Source of the DNA: Pseudoscleropodium purum
Lineage: Eukaryota > Streptophyta > Bryopsida > Hypnales > Brachytheciaceae
Assembly (NCBI GenBank): GCA_963969395.1
Contig: OZ017796.1
Location: 40,104,243-40,168,242, forward strand
Length of the DNA stretch: 64,000 bases
Direction: 5' to 3'
Shown here: positions 44,761 to 57,041 of the stretch, piece by piece
How positions within the stretch are numbered: position 1 is the first letter of the stretch
Layout: every line of letters starts with the position of its first letter
Notes under the pieces: generated by a model
What the model saw: the letters and a program-made list of their open reading frames with translations, nothing else
What the model was told of the DNA's origin: nothing
The model's database searches: none
Made by a program: the position numbers and the translations under genes

Positions 44761-47700
44761 ATGGAGTCGATTGAGGGGGATTTTGGGAAGGATGCGGTCG
44801 AGAAGGCTGTTCGCGTAGCGTTGATGCCATTGTCTGCCCAGAAGAAGGCGGAGAAGGTTGCTAAGGAGGCTTTGGAGTTGGCCCGAAAAGAACTGAACCG
44901 GAAGGGGAAAGCTATCGAGGAGCGCAAGTGCGAGCAGAGGAAGAGGACCATGCGCTCGAACTTGCAGTCTTCACGGGGCAATTCTTCGGGGCAACCTCTG
45001 TCACTTGTATTCAAAGGATCCCTACCTGAAGTTCCTTGTGCAGAACCGCAATCTGGCGATGATTACTTGAGTGATGACAACGGAGGAAAATTACGGGCTG
45101 ATACTCAGACCACCTCCATCTCCCTCGATGCGGTCCTCACTCCTGCTTCTTCCTCGGCTTCAAGGGATACCGTCGTCTTTAGCAGCAAGTCACCACTCAT
45201 AGCAATATCGGAGGACTCAGAAGACCCTGATAACTCCAAATTGTTGGAGGTGCCAGACAATGCTAAAGGTTCGACTCATGATTCGGACTTCCAGTCTCAC
45301 CCATCCAAGAGAGGTAGTTGGAAGTTGGAAGAAGTCCGCAAATTCCTGATTCAGGGCACAAATTTGCTATGATCGGCACTGCAAGTTACCGTGGGTTGAA
45401 GGAATCATGGCCACTGATGGCATCCTGCACATGGTCAAGTGCAAGGTGTGCAGCACTATTGACCGGAAGCCATGTGTAATGGCTCCAAAATGAGACACTT
45501 TGTTCAAACATGACGGCAAGTGCACAACGAAGAAAGATTTGCCGCAATATAAGGTGAAAGCAGGAGAGCAGTACGTGGCGACGCAATGCAAACATTGGAG
45601 GAACTTGAAACTGTACGCAGCGAAGCCTCTAACAACAGTGTTGGAACAGGTGAACAATTGCACAACCTTGGAGGCAAGAAAAAAACGGGTCCAATTCGCA
45701 ACCCTCTTCCAACTATGGTCGTCCAATATTAGACTTTGAGGCTCGCTATTCTTTGTACAAGTTTCTTGGTGTTCTGGACCTACCGGCTACACATTGGTGC
45801 GACACTAGCGGTTGGCTCATGGCTACATATATGTATAAACAAGTTCTCAAGGAAATTAAGAGGCTAGTCCAGGCTACGAGATACGTTGCAATAACAGTAG
45901 ATGAAGTCACCGCAGTAGACAATAGTAGCTTTCTCTTTGTTCACGCATATATAATGCAAAATTGGGTAAGGATTCCCCTACTAATCTTACTGCAGCAAGT
46001 GGAGTGCTCTCCCAACACGGAGAACTTGACGGAGTTGATCATGGGGGCCATCAATTCGGGTGGTGGCTTGGATCCCGAAACAATCGCCCTAAAACTTTTG
46101 AGTTTTGGGGCAAATGGTGTCTCCGCTTTTCAGGGCACACGGTGTGGCGTGACACAATAGATCAAGGAGAAGCATGCACCCTTCCTCATTGGGGTGCATT
46201 GTGTTGCCTACCGGTGCAACTTGGCCTTCAAGGCACTCCCCAGTTTGGGCATTTTCAGAGACATAGAGAAACTACTGTCTATCACTTACGGATATTTTTG
46301 CAAGAGTTCGAAAAGGTTTTCGGAATTCAAGCAATTGGCGGAGTTGACACAAACTAAAGGGCTCAAGATGCTCCACAACGTTCAAACCCGCTCGGTCAGT
46401 CTCATTGAGCCTTTGTGGCGCGTGCTTTCAGAATATCAGACCTTAATCTACCAGATGACAGCCGATCTTAACAAGAATGTGAACGATGAGGTGAGTTTCT
46501 GCATGAACTGTTTTCTAGCTGCGTCTTCGTCTTTAGTCTTCCACCTTTCTAGTCGTCTCTTGTTGTTGGCTCACCTTCCTCTAGAATCGGGAGACTAAAC
46601 AATTGGGAGACTGTATTTTGTTTCAGTGTTGAGAACTTCTTACCTTCCGACTTGTTAGGGAAACTTGCTATTCAATACTCATGATATTAACTGGTTGTCT
46701 TGATGTGCTTGGATGCAAGCTTGCCTGCAACTTTTTCTTGACCCGTTTGCAATGCTGGGGATGTGTGCACTGCTTCCACTCTTGGAGGCTATTGACACGC
46801 TAGTGAATTTTATCCAAAAGAGGGACGTCTATGTTTGTGATTTTGTGGCTGCCGTAAAAGTTTGTCAAGCTGATCTCTACCAAATGTACAAAGATAAAGG
46901 CACGTTGTATAGCTCTGACGAGTTCTGGAGTTTTAATAAACTCCTAGAATGTAGTCATGAGTAAATCCACATTAAGTGGATTACGGATCTCAATGACAAC
47001 TCTGCAGTTCTAGTGTTCGTTTGCCGTGGTGAGCAGATCCATGCGGAGCATAAAGGAGGGCCAATGGATCACTGGCGAGGGTGAAATCAGAGTGCATGAG
47101 TAAGTGGCTCTAGCATTTGATTGCATTTTTCTTGCGGTTGTTTTCTCTTGCTTGGCTTGAGCTTCTGAACTTATTGTTACCTTTCTACTTCGTTGGATTT
47201 CATGCATGCTTATCTTGAGTGGTTCACTTCATGTACAGGCGGCTTGTATACTTCAATTCGGATTGTATGAGGTCTACTTCATACCAATCTAATGAATCAT
47301 TGTACTATACTGACGCAGGTGTAGCGAAAATGCTAATCTCTGAACTGGATAATCACTTTCCCGCACAGCATCTGATGAATGCGTTCGGAATCTTGTATCC
47401 TCAATATTGGTGCCAGGTGAATGCAGAGGAGACATTCGACGCCCACCTCCGAATTCTCATGGACACTTACGGGCACGGGAAAACCTAGGGGAAGGTGACA
47501 AAAAACTTCTTATCCGTCCTGTGATTGATCGTGATGCTGTCATGGCGCAGCGAAGCTTGTTCAAAACTTGTAAGAAATCGAATTCTCGTACTGCCATGTT
47601 GCCTCCTTTCGATGTCAATCCTCTCACGAAAATATGGCGGGTCTTGGATAGCAATAACAGCTTGACGTAGAATTTCAGTGAGTTTATCAAGCTTGCCGAA

Positions 47701-47930
47701 ATGGCACTGGTACACGTTCTCGGTTCAGTCGAGGATGAGCAATTGTTCTCTAGCGTCGGATTTTTTTAGTCCAAATTGCGTGCCACTTTGGAGGAGCATC
47801 TGCAAGTGGTATGGTGCATGTTTTCACAATGCCTCTTCTCGCTTGAAAATTTCTCATACTAGAAAGTGTTTGACAAGTGGTTTGTGTCTGGAAGAAGAGG
47901 CAGGTACTTGACTAGCAATTAGGATAGCGA
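44761..47930 (+). pseudogene. Decayed BED-finger / hAT-like transposase gene, copy 2
   Basis: An intact-looking N-terminal frame (44,761-45,372, 203 residues) is a charged helix (SAQKKAEKVAKEALELARKE) plus an acidic S/D-rich region. A BED-like finger follows at about 45,380-45,730 (WVEGIMATDGILHMVKCKVC, VMAPK) with TGA at 45,491 where the family has tryptophan. The core is at 45,753-46,600 (ITVDEVTAVDNSSFLFVHAY, LSFGANGVSAFQGT, TQTKGLKMLHNVQTR) with a TAG at 46,158. Donor-like GTGAGT at 46,491 suggests the ancestor was spliced. Later pieces (LDPFAMLGMCALLPLLEA, NAFGILYPQYW) lead to a C-terminal dimerisation-like segment (LGSVEDEQLFSSVGF) broken by TAG at 47,767. It is homologous to the 27-30 kb copy but better preserved. 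Confidence 0.75.
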
Positions 47931-49604
47931 ATCAGAGTGCGGATGCAGCACCAGTTTGGGGAGATAGTTTCGGCAGGTAGATTGCTATAGTAGGCAAGCA
48001 ATAGGGTAAGAGTTATCTTGCCCTCAAAAATCTCCAATTTTGTATTAATCCTTCTTTTACGTAGTGGAAGGGACCTCATCTCTTTCGAAGTGCATCTGTG
48101 TTTTCTACAGGTGTCTGCTGCATGTAGCAGTGATACAGTCTCACTCGGTTTATGTCATATGTTCTATCATCGAGTGTTCAATAGCATGCAAGTTTGTAAA
48201 CATTTTAGCTGTCCAGGTACGTGCGTATCACGCTCTTGGGCTTTCAAATTTCTATATGTAGCAAATTCCTTAACCTCTGAGAGTACCTGTTCCATCTTCA
48301 AATTCGAAACGTGTAAGGCGGTTAAATATACCATTTCTATGAGATATTCGGTTGATTTCTATAGTTCACTGAGTTTGACGGAGTGAACTGAGAACCGCAC
48401 TGTGGTACCTCAGTGCCAAAAAAAAAAATGTTGTTGTAAGAAAATTTGTTGCTCATGCATGCTTGCTTAGTTCTTTGCCTTTCCTGGCTTCTTACTTTGG
48501 CATCGGACGGGGTTTTGGGTGGGTCCAGGTCTACTTCGGTATAAAAAGAACACCCTACACCATACTTCAACCAGTAATCACAACTGTGGAGGAATCTTGC
48601 ATGACGAAATAAACCTTAGTGTTTCTTTCATTTCGCCAGCTTCTTAAAATACTACCCAAAAAATTCGCCCAAAATGCGATCAAAGGAAGCCTGAGATCGC
48701 CAAGAACAAAAAACTGCCCCACCTTGAGATCGCCAGATTCCTCGCTAAGGATTTCAGAGGATCGCCAAACCCCAGCCTCAGATCCGTTATGAAAATCGCC
48801 ACTGCAACTTCCACCAAACAAATATATCGCCTTTTCATCCGGTTGCAGAAAATGAAAAAAAAAAACCTGGACCAGATTTAACAATACTCCGTACTATTTA
48901 GCACAGATCTCTGTACAACTCAGTTAATTGCTGAAAAGAATGATCAAAACTAAACATTCAGTGTAGTATTTTTGAATTGTTCATTGAAGCTAAAACTAAA
49001 TACGGTACCCAGATACACAAGTTGATGCACAAATTCGAGATGATGAAATATGAACTAATGTTTCAAACAACGATAAGGGATATCTTGGGCAACGGAATTC
49101 GCTATGAAATTCTACGTGGTGTCATGCCGTATTCGTTTCAAATTAAAACAGACAACCCTCAGTAACCCTGTAAGCCTCATTGCAAAAGAATAGCATTGAT
49201 GTATATCAAAGAAAATCAGAGTTCGGTTTTCACTAGAACAGACTGTAGTCATCAATTTGCATCCTGATAAATTAGAAAAAAGGCTTCAGGCTAATAAAAC
49301 TGCCATAGAACAAGCAGGAAACTATCAACTCTCGGCACTAGCTGGCAGCCAAGCCAGTAAGAGACTCAAAATGAAAAAAGAAAACAAAGTCCCTTCAATA
49401 TCCGATTCTGTACTACCGGTATCACTTGGATAATCAAACTACTGTACCACCACTGACTTTCTCCAATATAATAAACTGGACACAAGTTCACTTGGTCGAT
49501 GCTTCGTCTAGGACACACGACGTAGACCAAAAAGATAATTAGATTTGACACTAGAGTGAGCAGTGGACCAATGACTCGAGTAAAAGATAAATATAAACTG
49601 CCGA
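47931..49604. other. Intergenic DNA
   Basis: Includes the tail of the BED/hAT-like relic and the 3' flank of the IQD gene. Bases 48,690-48,800 repeat GATCGCCA several times. Open frames at 48,018 and 48,977 carry no known motif. Confidence 0.45.
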
Positions 49605-52600
49605 TCAGGTTCTCCACCTCTTGTCACCGCCTAAGGAACTTCTGCGCGCAGGGGATTCAGCTCCAGTGGGTTCCACGATCCGAGGCTTCTCTTTCGGAGT
49701 TCCTAGCTTTGGGCTTGGTGTCCCCCGACTCTGCAAAACGGAAATAGTTAGAATGCTGAACCTAAACTGGGATAGAAAAAAATACTAAAACTAAGAAGCA
49801 CCTGATACCTCTGGATTTGATAGGAGTTTCAAACTCTGGCCTGGGCACAAATGGACTTAATTCTAAGGAAGCTGATCTTCAATAGGAAATTGAGTGATCT
49901 ACTTTCGCAGTCGCACAAATCTCGCAGTTAAGATATTGAATGAGGAGGTTCTTCAAAGTAATAAGGTAGAAGCTCTAGTAACCTTGCAGTACATCCAAGG
50001 TTCGTTTACCATACAGGTGAGCTTTGATTTATGGCCAGTGTAAAAATTCTTAATCTGTTGAGATTTCGTCTTTCGCAACTAGATTCAAACTTATCACAAA
50101 ATAAATGTGCAAAAGAGATTGAGCATGTTACTAAACTACACTCGAAAAGGTTGAGGCTCCACCTGTGTGGTGAATGGATTGATTTCAACTCGATAAATTC
50201 AAAAGTTACACTCAAAATTCACCTCTAAAGATTTCCCAGGTACCACCCCTTCACATGCATTTTGGTTCAAAGTGACGCATATACTGATTTTCAATTAGCT
50301 TCCCTATGAAATATTCCGTGTTACGAGTAGACAGAGGAAATCTCCATACCTGAAAGGAGTTGGTCCTTCTGGTGCCAAACGTCGTCTTCGGAGAATCAGT
50401 TCCCTTGCTTACCGCGGGCGAAGTTCCAATAGAGTAGCGTTTGGGAGTTGTCCTCACAGGAGACTCGGTAATAGGTGAATCCGGCGACCTGGTCTTGGGA
50501 TTGCTGGAGGACCGAAACTTGGCCTTGGCTGACGCTGTCGGCACCATGTAACGACATGTGGGTCGCTTGCTTGGGATGGGGCTGTCTCCGTTCTCTCCAA
50601 GTTTCTCCAAATTGGGTGACTTACTCTCACCATTATCTTGATGACCGTTGCTACTGTGTCCATTGGCGACGTCTGCAAGTGCCCACATCCACATTTGTAA
50701 GCAAAATAAGATCAGATCTGGACAACACGACCACACAACCAAAAACGACACATGGAAGACCTTCTTCCTTATCTCACAAAAAGTTCAGTGTACAATGAAG
50801 CACTATCCGTATTTGCCCAATTGCATAAAAAAGATTCAAACCCAGATCACAACAGCATTACTTGAAAACCCGATTCTATGCACAGTAGAGACTAACCAAA
50901 TAGTACATTCGATGTTCCATTCACCATTCAGGTGAACTATGATTCAATATACTTAAGTATGCGAACACTTAAACTATTGGCATTTACTTTTTCGCAATTC
51001 AGTTTAAGCTAAACACAGAATAACTGTAGAGAATTCAAGGTAACACAGATTTTAAAAATAGTGTGGGCAAAGAAAACATTCATGGAAACTCTCCCTTGCT
51101 GTGAGGATTTGACGTTGACACAACTTTCAAGAAAGAATACGAGTTTACCTGAATTCGAACCCTTAGCGCTCATTGTGTCGTCTACAAGATGATGCTCTTC
51201 ATTTGACGCCGACAAACCAGAAGAGCTATGCGTCTCTCCATTTAACTCCCCATTTAACTCCCCATTCGTCTCACGTCCATTATTGTGCGCTTCCGGCAAG
51301 ACAAAGTGGTCCATGGTCACAGAAGGATCATACCCAGCTGAATCAAGTCCTGGTGGTGTCTCTGGCACAGGAAGAGAAGTGTCTGAAGCATGTGGCGAAG
51401 GTGGACTAGGCAAGGAGTTTTCAGACGCAGCAGGAGAGGGTGGCACCGACTTTTCACGAACAGGAGACTTGGGAGCCTCTGGCGTCCTTTGTCCAATGAT
51501 TTGAACAGGATCACTGTCTTCGTCCATAACCGGAAGACTCGGTACTTCAATGGGCGGAGGCTTCGACATTACACGATGTGTTGATGGAGAAGTTGGTGTT
51601 GCGACAGGCGAAGACGTTGGTGCACGCCATTCAGGGACAACATACTCATGCTCTGTCTTCTCGGACAACGGACTTGAGGGAGACCTGGAAAGCTCCTTGA
51701 AAGAGGAGGTTGATGGAGACCGGAAAGACGTCTTCTTCTCTGAAAACGGACTTGATGGAGACCTAAGTGGCTCTGTTTTCTCTGAAAATGGACTTGATGG
51801 AGATCGAACAGGCTCTTTCTTATCAGAGAAAGGACTCGTCCATTGAGCCCGGATCGACTCTTTCTTCTCAGAGAACGACCTTGAAGTTCGGACTGAGTCT
51901 TTTTTCTCAGGTAACTTGGCCTTCTCGGATGAAGGCTTCCCAGGCTCACGCTTCTCGAAGGAGGAGCTTGAAGACCTGACGAGCTCACGCTTCTCGGAAG
52001 ACGACTTGACAGGCTCTCTCTGGTTAGAGGATTTGGCGGACTCCTTGGGTATTTGACTAGGGCCTGAGGACTTGGTAGACTCCTTCGAAGATTTTACGGG
52101 CTCCTTGTTCGCATACATTGGACTTGAAGGCTTGGCAGGCTCCTTCATGGGGTTGGACGATCTAGACTTCGCAGGAGTCGGGTTGGAGACGTAATCTTCG
52201 TAATACTTAACTTTGAGGGTATTGACGTCAACCTCCTTGGTGGTAAACTCAGAGTGCTTCCGTGATGGGATGATTTCGATGAAATCTTTGGAGTTACTTG
52301 AGTTCTTCGAGACTTCGACATGGCGATTTTCCCACGGCCTGGCATACGACCAAAGCTCCAGCCATGCCCAACCCCAGTGAGGTTGACCTGGGTCACAGTC
52401 GATGTACAACGAGCTCCGATTGGGTGCACTTCGTTTCAGCTGAGACAAGAACAAAAAGGTTCATTAGATAGTCGCACAATCGAGGGACACTAGAACAAAA
52501 ACTTCCACTTTGTTCTTGTTCTCGGCACCGAGTTTAGGAACACATATGGGATAACCAGTAAATTTAAATCCAAACTAGTCCAAGCATGAACGACAATAGC

Positions 52601-54559
52601 ATGTAAGCTTCTTCGGGTTCGACACATGAAGAGCTTAGTATTAGAGTGAATTGATATGGACATCAGGAACCTGCTGAGTAAAGAGATATGCCGTTGGCCG
52701 TTTGCGCTTGAATCCCTCTTGTTCGCCTCGAATTATTTGAGGCTCGTTAAATTGTAATCCTCCTCGGCTTGCATCCTGAGAAGAGACCATAATCGAATAA
52801 GAGCTAGATAGAGATATGTTTCAAGGAAAACGTGGTGGTTTCATAAATTTAGAAGGACAAACTCACTCCGATACTAAGGGACGTACTCAATATTTGAATA
52901 CTTTAAAGCAGGTCCCATGCACCATACAAGAGAAGTTCACATCTTTCCTACAACAATCGGGAAACTTGCACCATACTAAATTCTCCAGATTTGGTTAGAG
53001 TTAAGGTAAAAATCAATTGCAGTGAGCTAAATCTTCCAAGGTTAAGTTGACAATCTTAGCACAAACCAAAGTTCACATGTATAGCGAATGGAACTCCGAT
53101 GTACAGTATGGTTGAAGAAGCTTCTACCTTTCTCCCGTGAATTTGACAAGATATAATGTGAGAAGTGGGCATACCACTTGAAGGCCAGCTCGAGAGCTAA
53201 GCCGACGCCTTTTTGATATTCTGCTTCGTACTGCCCTTCCATCTTTGGACATTCGAACGCAGCGTCCTCGAAAGACTGCTTGCACTCGAACAATGGCTTC
53301 CATTGTTGTCAATGTTGTGGCGGCTTGTCTGCGCACCTGATGGCCTCGAACCAACGCTTGAAGTCTAATCAATCCATTCAAAGCCTGTGCAGCTCAACAT
53401 TTACAACTTAATGTCTTACGGACCAGGAATTCACGGTGATCATCCAATTCGTTTGAACAGATTGTGAGAACCGTGATTCAGATTTGGCCTAACTATTTGT
53501 CACTGGAATCAGGGAGAAGTTTTGTAAGTTGAGGTCAGAAAGGAATTAAAAGCCAACACAAAGCTCCTGTATGAGCCACAGAAAACTACTGACAGTAAAG
53601 ATAAGGCGAGGTTAGACAGTTTAGACCTTGACGGGTTCAAATGGATACAAATATCAACGTCGGGGTCTCAGTTAGTTGATGACTTTAAAGATTTGGTCTT
53701 TAGTTTCTATAATCTGTTACTAATTTCCATTGTTTGGTTAAGTGATGACTGAATTTGCCGTCTTCAAGAAGACTGTTACAACAATGCAGTGCTTGCGAAG
53801 CAAGATGGGACGTCTTTGGAAGACATAGATCCATGTATACTTATATTAGTCTAGAAGTGACTTAATGCAAATTTGCAACATACCATAGGCTCACTAAAGC
53901 GTTGCTGAAGTCTGGTGGCCGCCTCATCTTCTTCGCTGACATTGTCATTGTCTTCATCCTGCTGCTGCTGCTGCAGCTTGTCCTCCACATGGGGATTAAC
54001 ACCATTACTCGTCTGAATCTCGTTTTCTTCGATCACATTCTCCAGGACTTTCTCGGAATGATTTGCAGCAATTGCAGGATCCACAGCCTCCGGGGTGGGC
54101 AAGGGTTGGGGGAAAGGTTGTTGCACTCGACTGTGCTCTGGCTCAGCCTCTTCATGTGTGATAATTTCAAACGATGGAAGTGGATGAGGTGTTGGCTCTG
54201 GGAGACGTACTGGTGAGTGATCATATTGCTTGGAGAGGAGTTTCTCATCAGCATGGTCAGCCTTCTGGTTGACAACGCAGAGAAAGTTATTACCATGCAT
54301 GCCAAACTAGAAAATTCACAAAAATTATGAGAAACGTTTGGACGCTAAGACCCCCAAATCATTATAGATCAATGAGGTTAAGATGGCTACAAAACTAAAT
54401 GGAGAGTCAATGTTTGAAGTGATGTATTATAACTAAAAAATCCGAACCTCAACCTACCGAGTCCTGATGATCTGGTGAAGGAGGCCTTTCCTTGGACGGA
54501 GAGCGGAAGGCCTTCTTCACAGCTTTGAACCACTTGGTGGGCTTGTTAGACTTCCCCAT
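49605..54559 (-). CDS. IQD (IQ67-domain) calmodulin-binding protein
   Basis: Seven exons (54458-54559, 53884-54264, 53175-53384, 52671-52775, 51149-52439, 50350-50672, 49605-49730) with consistent phases give 845 residues. MGKSNKPTKWFKAVKKAFRS is the typical IQD start. Exon 3 has two IQ motifs, IRLQALVRGHQVRRQ and VRVQAVFRGRCVRMS. KRKRPTAYLFTQQ then LKRSAPNRSSL and HWGWAWLELWSYARPWENR are the conserved IQ67-distal and W-rich segments. A long S/P/K/E-rich disordered region with SPSSPFSEKKEP repeats follows, then a DUF4005-like end (RYMVPTASAKAKFRSSSNPK). IQD proteins are basic scaffolds for calmodulin on microtubules, plasma membrane or nucleus. The first IQ motif is degenerate (RLQQRFSEPMAL lacks RGxxxR), so either a short exon was missed or the motif is lost. 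Confidence 0.9.
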
Positions 54560-56368
54560 TGCACTCAATATGCCGCTTTAACCTTCAACCACTTTTAAGA
54601 GCCTGGACATCGTAATTTTCACATTGTCACTTCAATGCAAATATTAAAGTTTCAGTACATCCAGTACTACATCAGCCCGTGCTCTAGCATGTTTGTATCA
54701 TTTGGCTTCCTAACTCTGCAAGTGATTCGATGTCTGAGTGTTGATAATGTGCCAATAATAGTTTGAACAGTATTCAGCTGAATAAATGAAGCAAAAGCCA
54801 GGAACCAAGGAAAGAATATAGGACTTCAAACAGGACAGATGACAGGGAGAAGATTGGTAATCACTCGATCTTACATTTAATTTCGACGAAAGTAGTGCAG
54901 CTCCTGCTAGTCATTCGTTTCGACAGGTCCTGCAACGGAATATTACCATCATCAGTAAGAGAATAGCTGTGCTCTAGCGCTCAGTTGATGAATCTTGGGA
55001 TTAGCAAAAAACGTGACTCACGTTCTGCATAACCTAGTGTTGAAAAAGGAAAGGTAACGCCACTAGACGGCACAAACTATGACCGACATAGGCGACCATA
55101 TTGAGGATGGCTTGATGACCTTCGACGAGGGAAGAATACTAGAAAACGTGGTGAGACTGTCCCTAACAGAATGTAACAGTTAGGCTATGGCTTTAAGCTT
55201 TAAGAGGTAATAAGAGGCGAGACTTTTAATCAAAAAAACAGCAACGGATATCAGATCGAACAATGAAGCGAGATCGTGAGACATGTGAAACTGTTGACGA
55301 CACCGCAATGTGACACGGCTCGACTACAACACAGTTCTGCAGATCAGTCGCTTGCGGACCTAGTTTTTCTTCGTTGATGTCTCAGTAATCTGACGAACTT
55401 AAGTATGCTAAGATTACTGATAGACCAAAGAAGAAATACTTGGTCCTTAAGTCCTGTCCACCGAAGAGAAGAACGAGTACAATGTCATTCTATAGATACC
55501 AGACCTTTGCGTATAATTGCTTCTAAGGTCCGTGAAAGAACTGAAGCCAGCGTACACATAGACCTGGTCTACTGCTTTGACTGTATCAACCCACTGTTGG
55601 TCTACGCCAAAAATCTTGGTCGACGTGAGCTCTCTCTCCCCCTCGTTCTATAACTCTCAGATCTTAAGTCGTATTATGTTTTCAGAGCACCTATTCTTCA
55701 CGTTGAGCAAACAGAAATGAAAGAAGCGCGGTGGTATAGTCCACATTGTGTTGCACCTCCAGAAACAGACCTCCCATAGCCATATCCACTGCCAGCAAAC
55801 AAGAACTAAACTAACTGCAATCTATCTGCCGAAGTGCGGTACGGATATCTACACTCACCGTTGCAGCTTCCACCGAAAATGTGGCCTAATCGACAGCCCT
55901 CTCAAGCCGTCGAAGAACCCACTACACCATTGCCCTGGTTCATAACCTTTGCCATGCCTGCGGCTATGGCGCCTCTGGCACACTCCTTGGGTGGCCTGAT
56001 TTGTCACTTCAGAGCAGTGATAGCCAGGAACTCCGCAATGAGCATCGTTCACTAGTTCTCTGCATCAACTGAAACTCCTATCTGCAGACGGTCAACTCTT
56101 TCAAACCTTGCCGGCCGTCTCTTCCTTGAAAGACTCCCCTAACCTCACCTTCCTTCTCCTGAACATCAAAAGTAGGTCAATAAACAGCTTGCTTTTGAAA
56201 GTGGTGACGCTCACAAGATACACGGAACCCCAGACATCCAGATCGTCACAAGAAATATAAGAACATCCGCATCACAACCCTGAAGCCTCACGGTGCAACT
56301 TCGTCGTTCTCCTTGAAAAACATTGGCCCCGGAACACTGACACCACTGAACCGAAGCGAGTATAAATG
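54560..56368. other. IQD 5' flank and intergenic DNA
   Basis: Probable IQD promoter and leader, possibly with untranslated exons, then unrecognised sequence. Open frames at 55,405 and 55,748 show no motif. Confidence 0.45.
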
Positions 56369-56767
56369 TCATACAACCATAGCCTTGGGGGTTGCCCCTA
56401 GGCTGAAACCATACACCGACGACGCTACCAACAAGGCCAGCCCAAAAGCAAAGCAGATGCACCACCAACCCGTCTCGTGCCAACCCAGCTTCAGCAACTC
56501 TAATGTCCCAGTCTGAAAACGTAACCAAGGAACGTACTTCGCTAAAAGAACTCCTTCGAATACTCCAAACACTGCTACACCTGCTACAGTTGCTGCTGCT
56601 ATCACTGCTGGCTTGGCTACTGTGCTTCTGCTGTTGATGATGTTGCTTCAACCTGCTTAGAAAATCATCGCCTACAACTGAAAGACACTACTCGTGGTCG
56701 CTCCGAAAGCCTAACTCATGACGAGACCTGCAGGATCCAAGGCCAGCCAGCTTCCCCCCCTCGCCAT
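56369..56767 (-). CDS. Candidate small membrane protein, family unknown
   Basis: Proposed exons 56728-56767 and 56369-56619 join across a 108-base GT-AG intron (codon G|TA) to give 96 residues starting MARGGSWLALDPAVAKPAV. Two hydrophobic segments are clear: IAAATVAGVAVFGVFEGVLL (about 18-37) and the stretch WWCICFAFGLALLVASSVYG, with the loop KYVPWLRFQTGTLELLKLGW between. The chosen acceptor keeps the frame open from a good ATG context (ACCATGGCG), which argues for a real gene, but the polypyrimidine tract is weak and other acceptors give stops. A GA-rich tract lies about 240 bases upstream. I recognise no family. An untranslated leader of the IQD gene is an alternative explanation. Confidence 0.45.
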
Positions 56768-57003
56768 GGTTTCTTCTTCGCCACGTTCAAGCTATGAATG
56801 ATCTTGAATGGCCACACCAGAGTCTTCTGCTGCAGCAGTAATCACCGACTTGCTCTGGCACTGGAAGGGTTGTACCATCCGGTTTCATGCTCGTCAGATT
56901 TGATCATCACTCCCAAATCCCCTGTTACTCTGCCCAATTTAATAAATAAATAAAAAGGCCTTTCAAAACAGCCGGCCTTGCCGCTAAGTTAGTTCCAAGG
57001 ACT

Positions 57004-57041
57004 GCTCTCTCTCCCTCCTCCTCATTCTCTCTCTCTCTCCC
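57004..57041 (-). repeat. GA-rich (CT on plus) microsatellite, possible promoter element
   Basis: CTCTCTCTCCCTCCTCCTC then (CT)n on the plus strand, so GA-rich on the coding strand of the 56.4-kb gene. GAGA tracts are frequent in plant promoters and leaders. Confidence 0.5.

Noticed and set aside
48018..48386. Plus-strand 122-residue frame downstream of the second BED/hAT-like relic
   Set aside because: No continuation of the family and no motif; amino-acid composition follows local base composition.
50475..51846. Plus-strand frames opposite IQD exons 5 and 6
   Set aside because: Antisense of low-complexity S/P/K-rich coding sequence; no independent evidence.
55405..55653. Plus-strand 82-residue frame upstream of the IQD gene
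   Set aside because: No recognised motif or splice signals; most likely chance.
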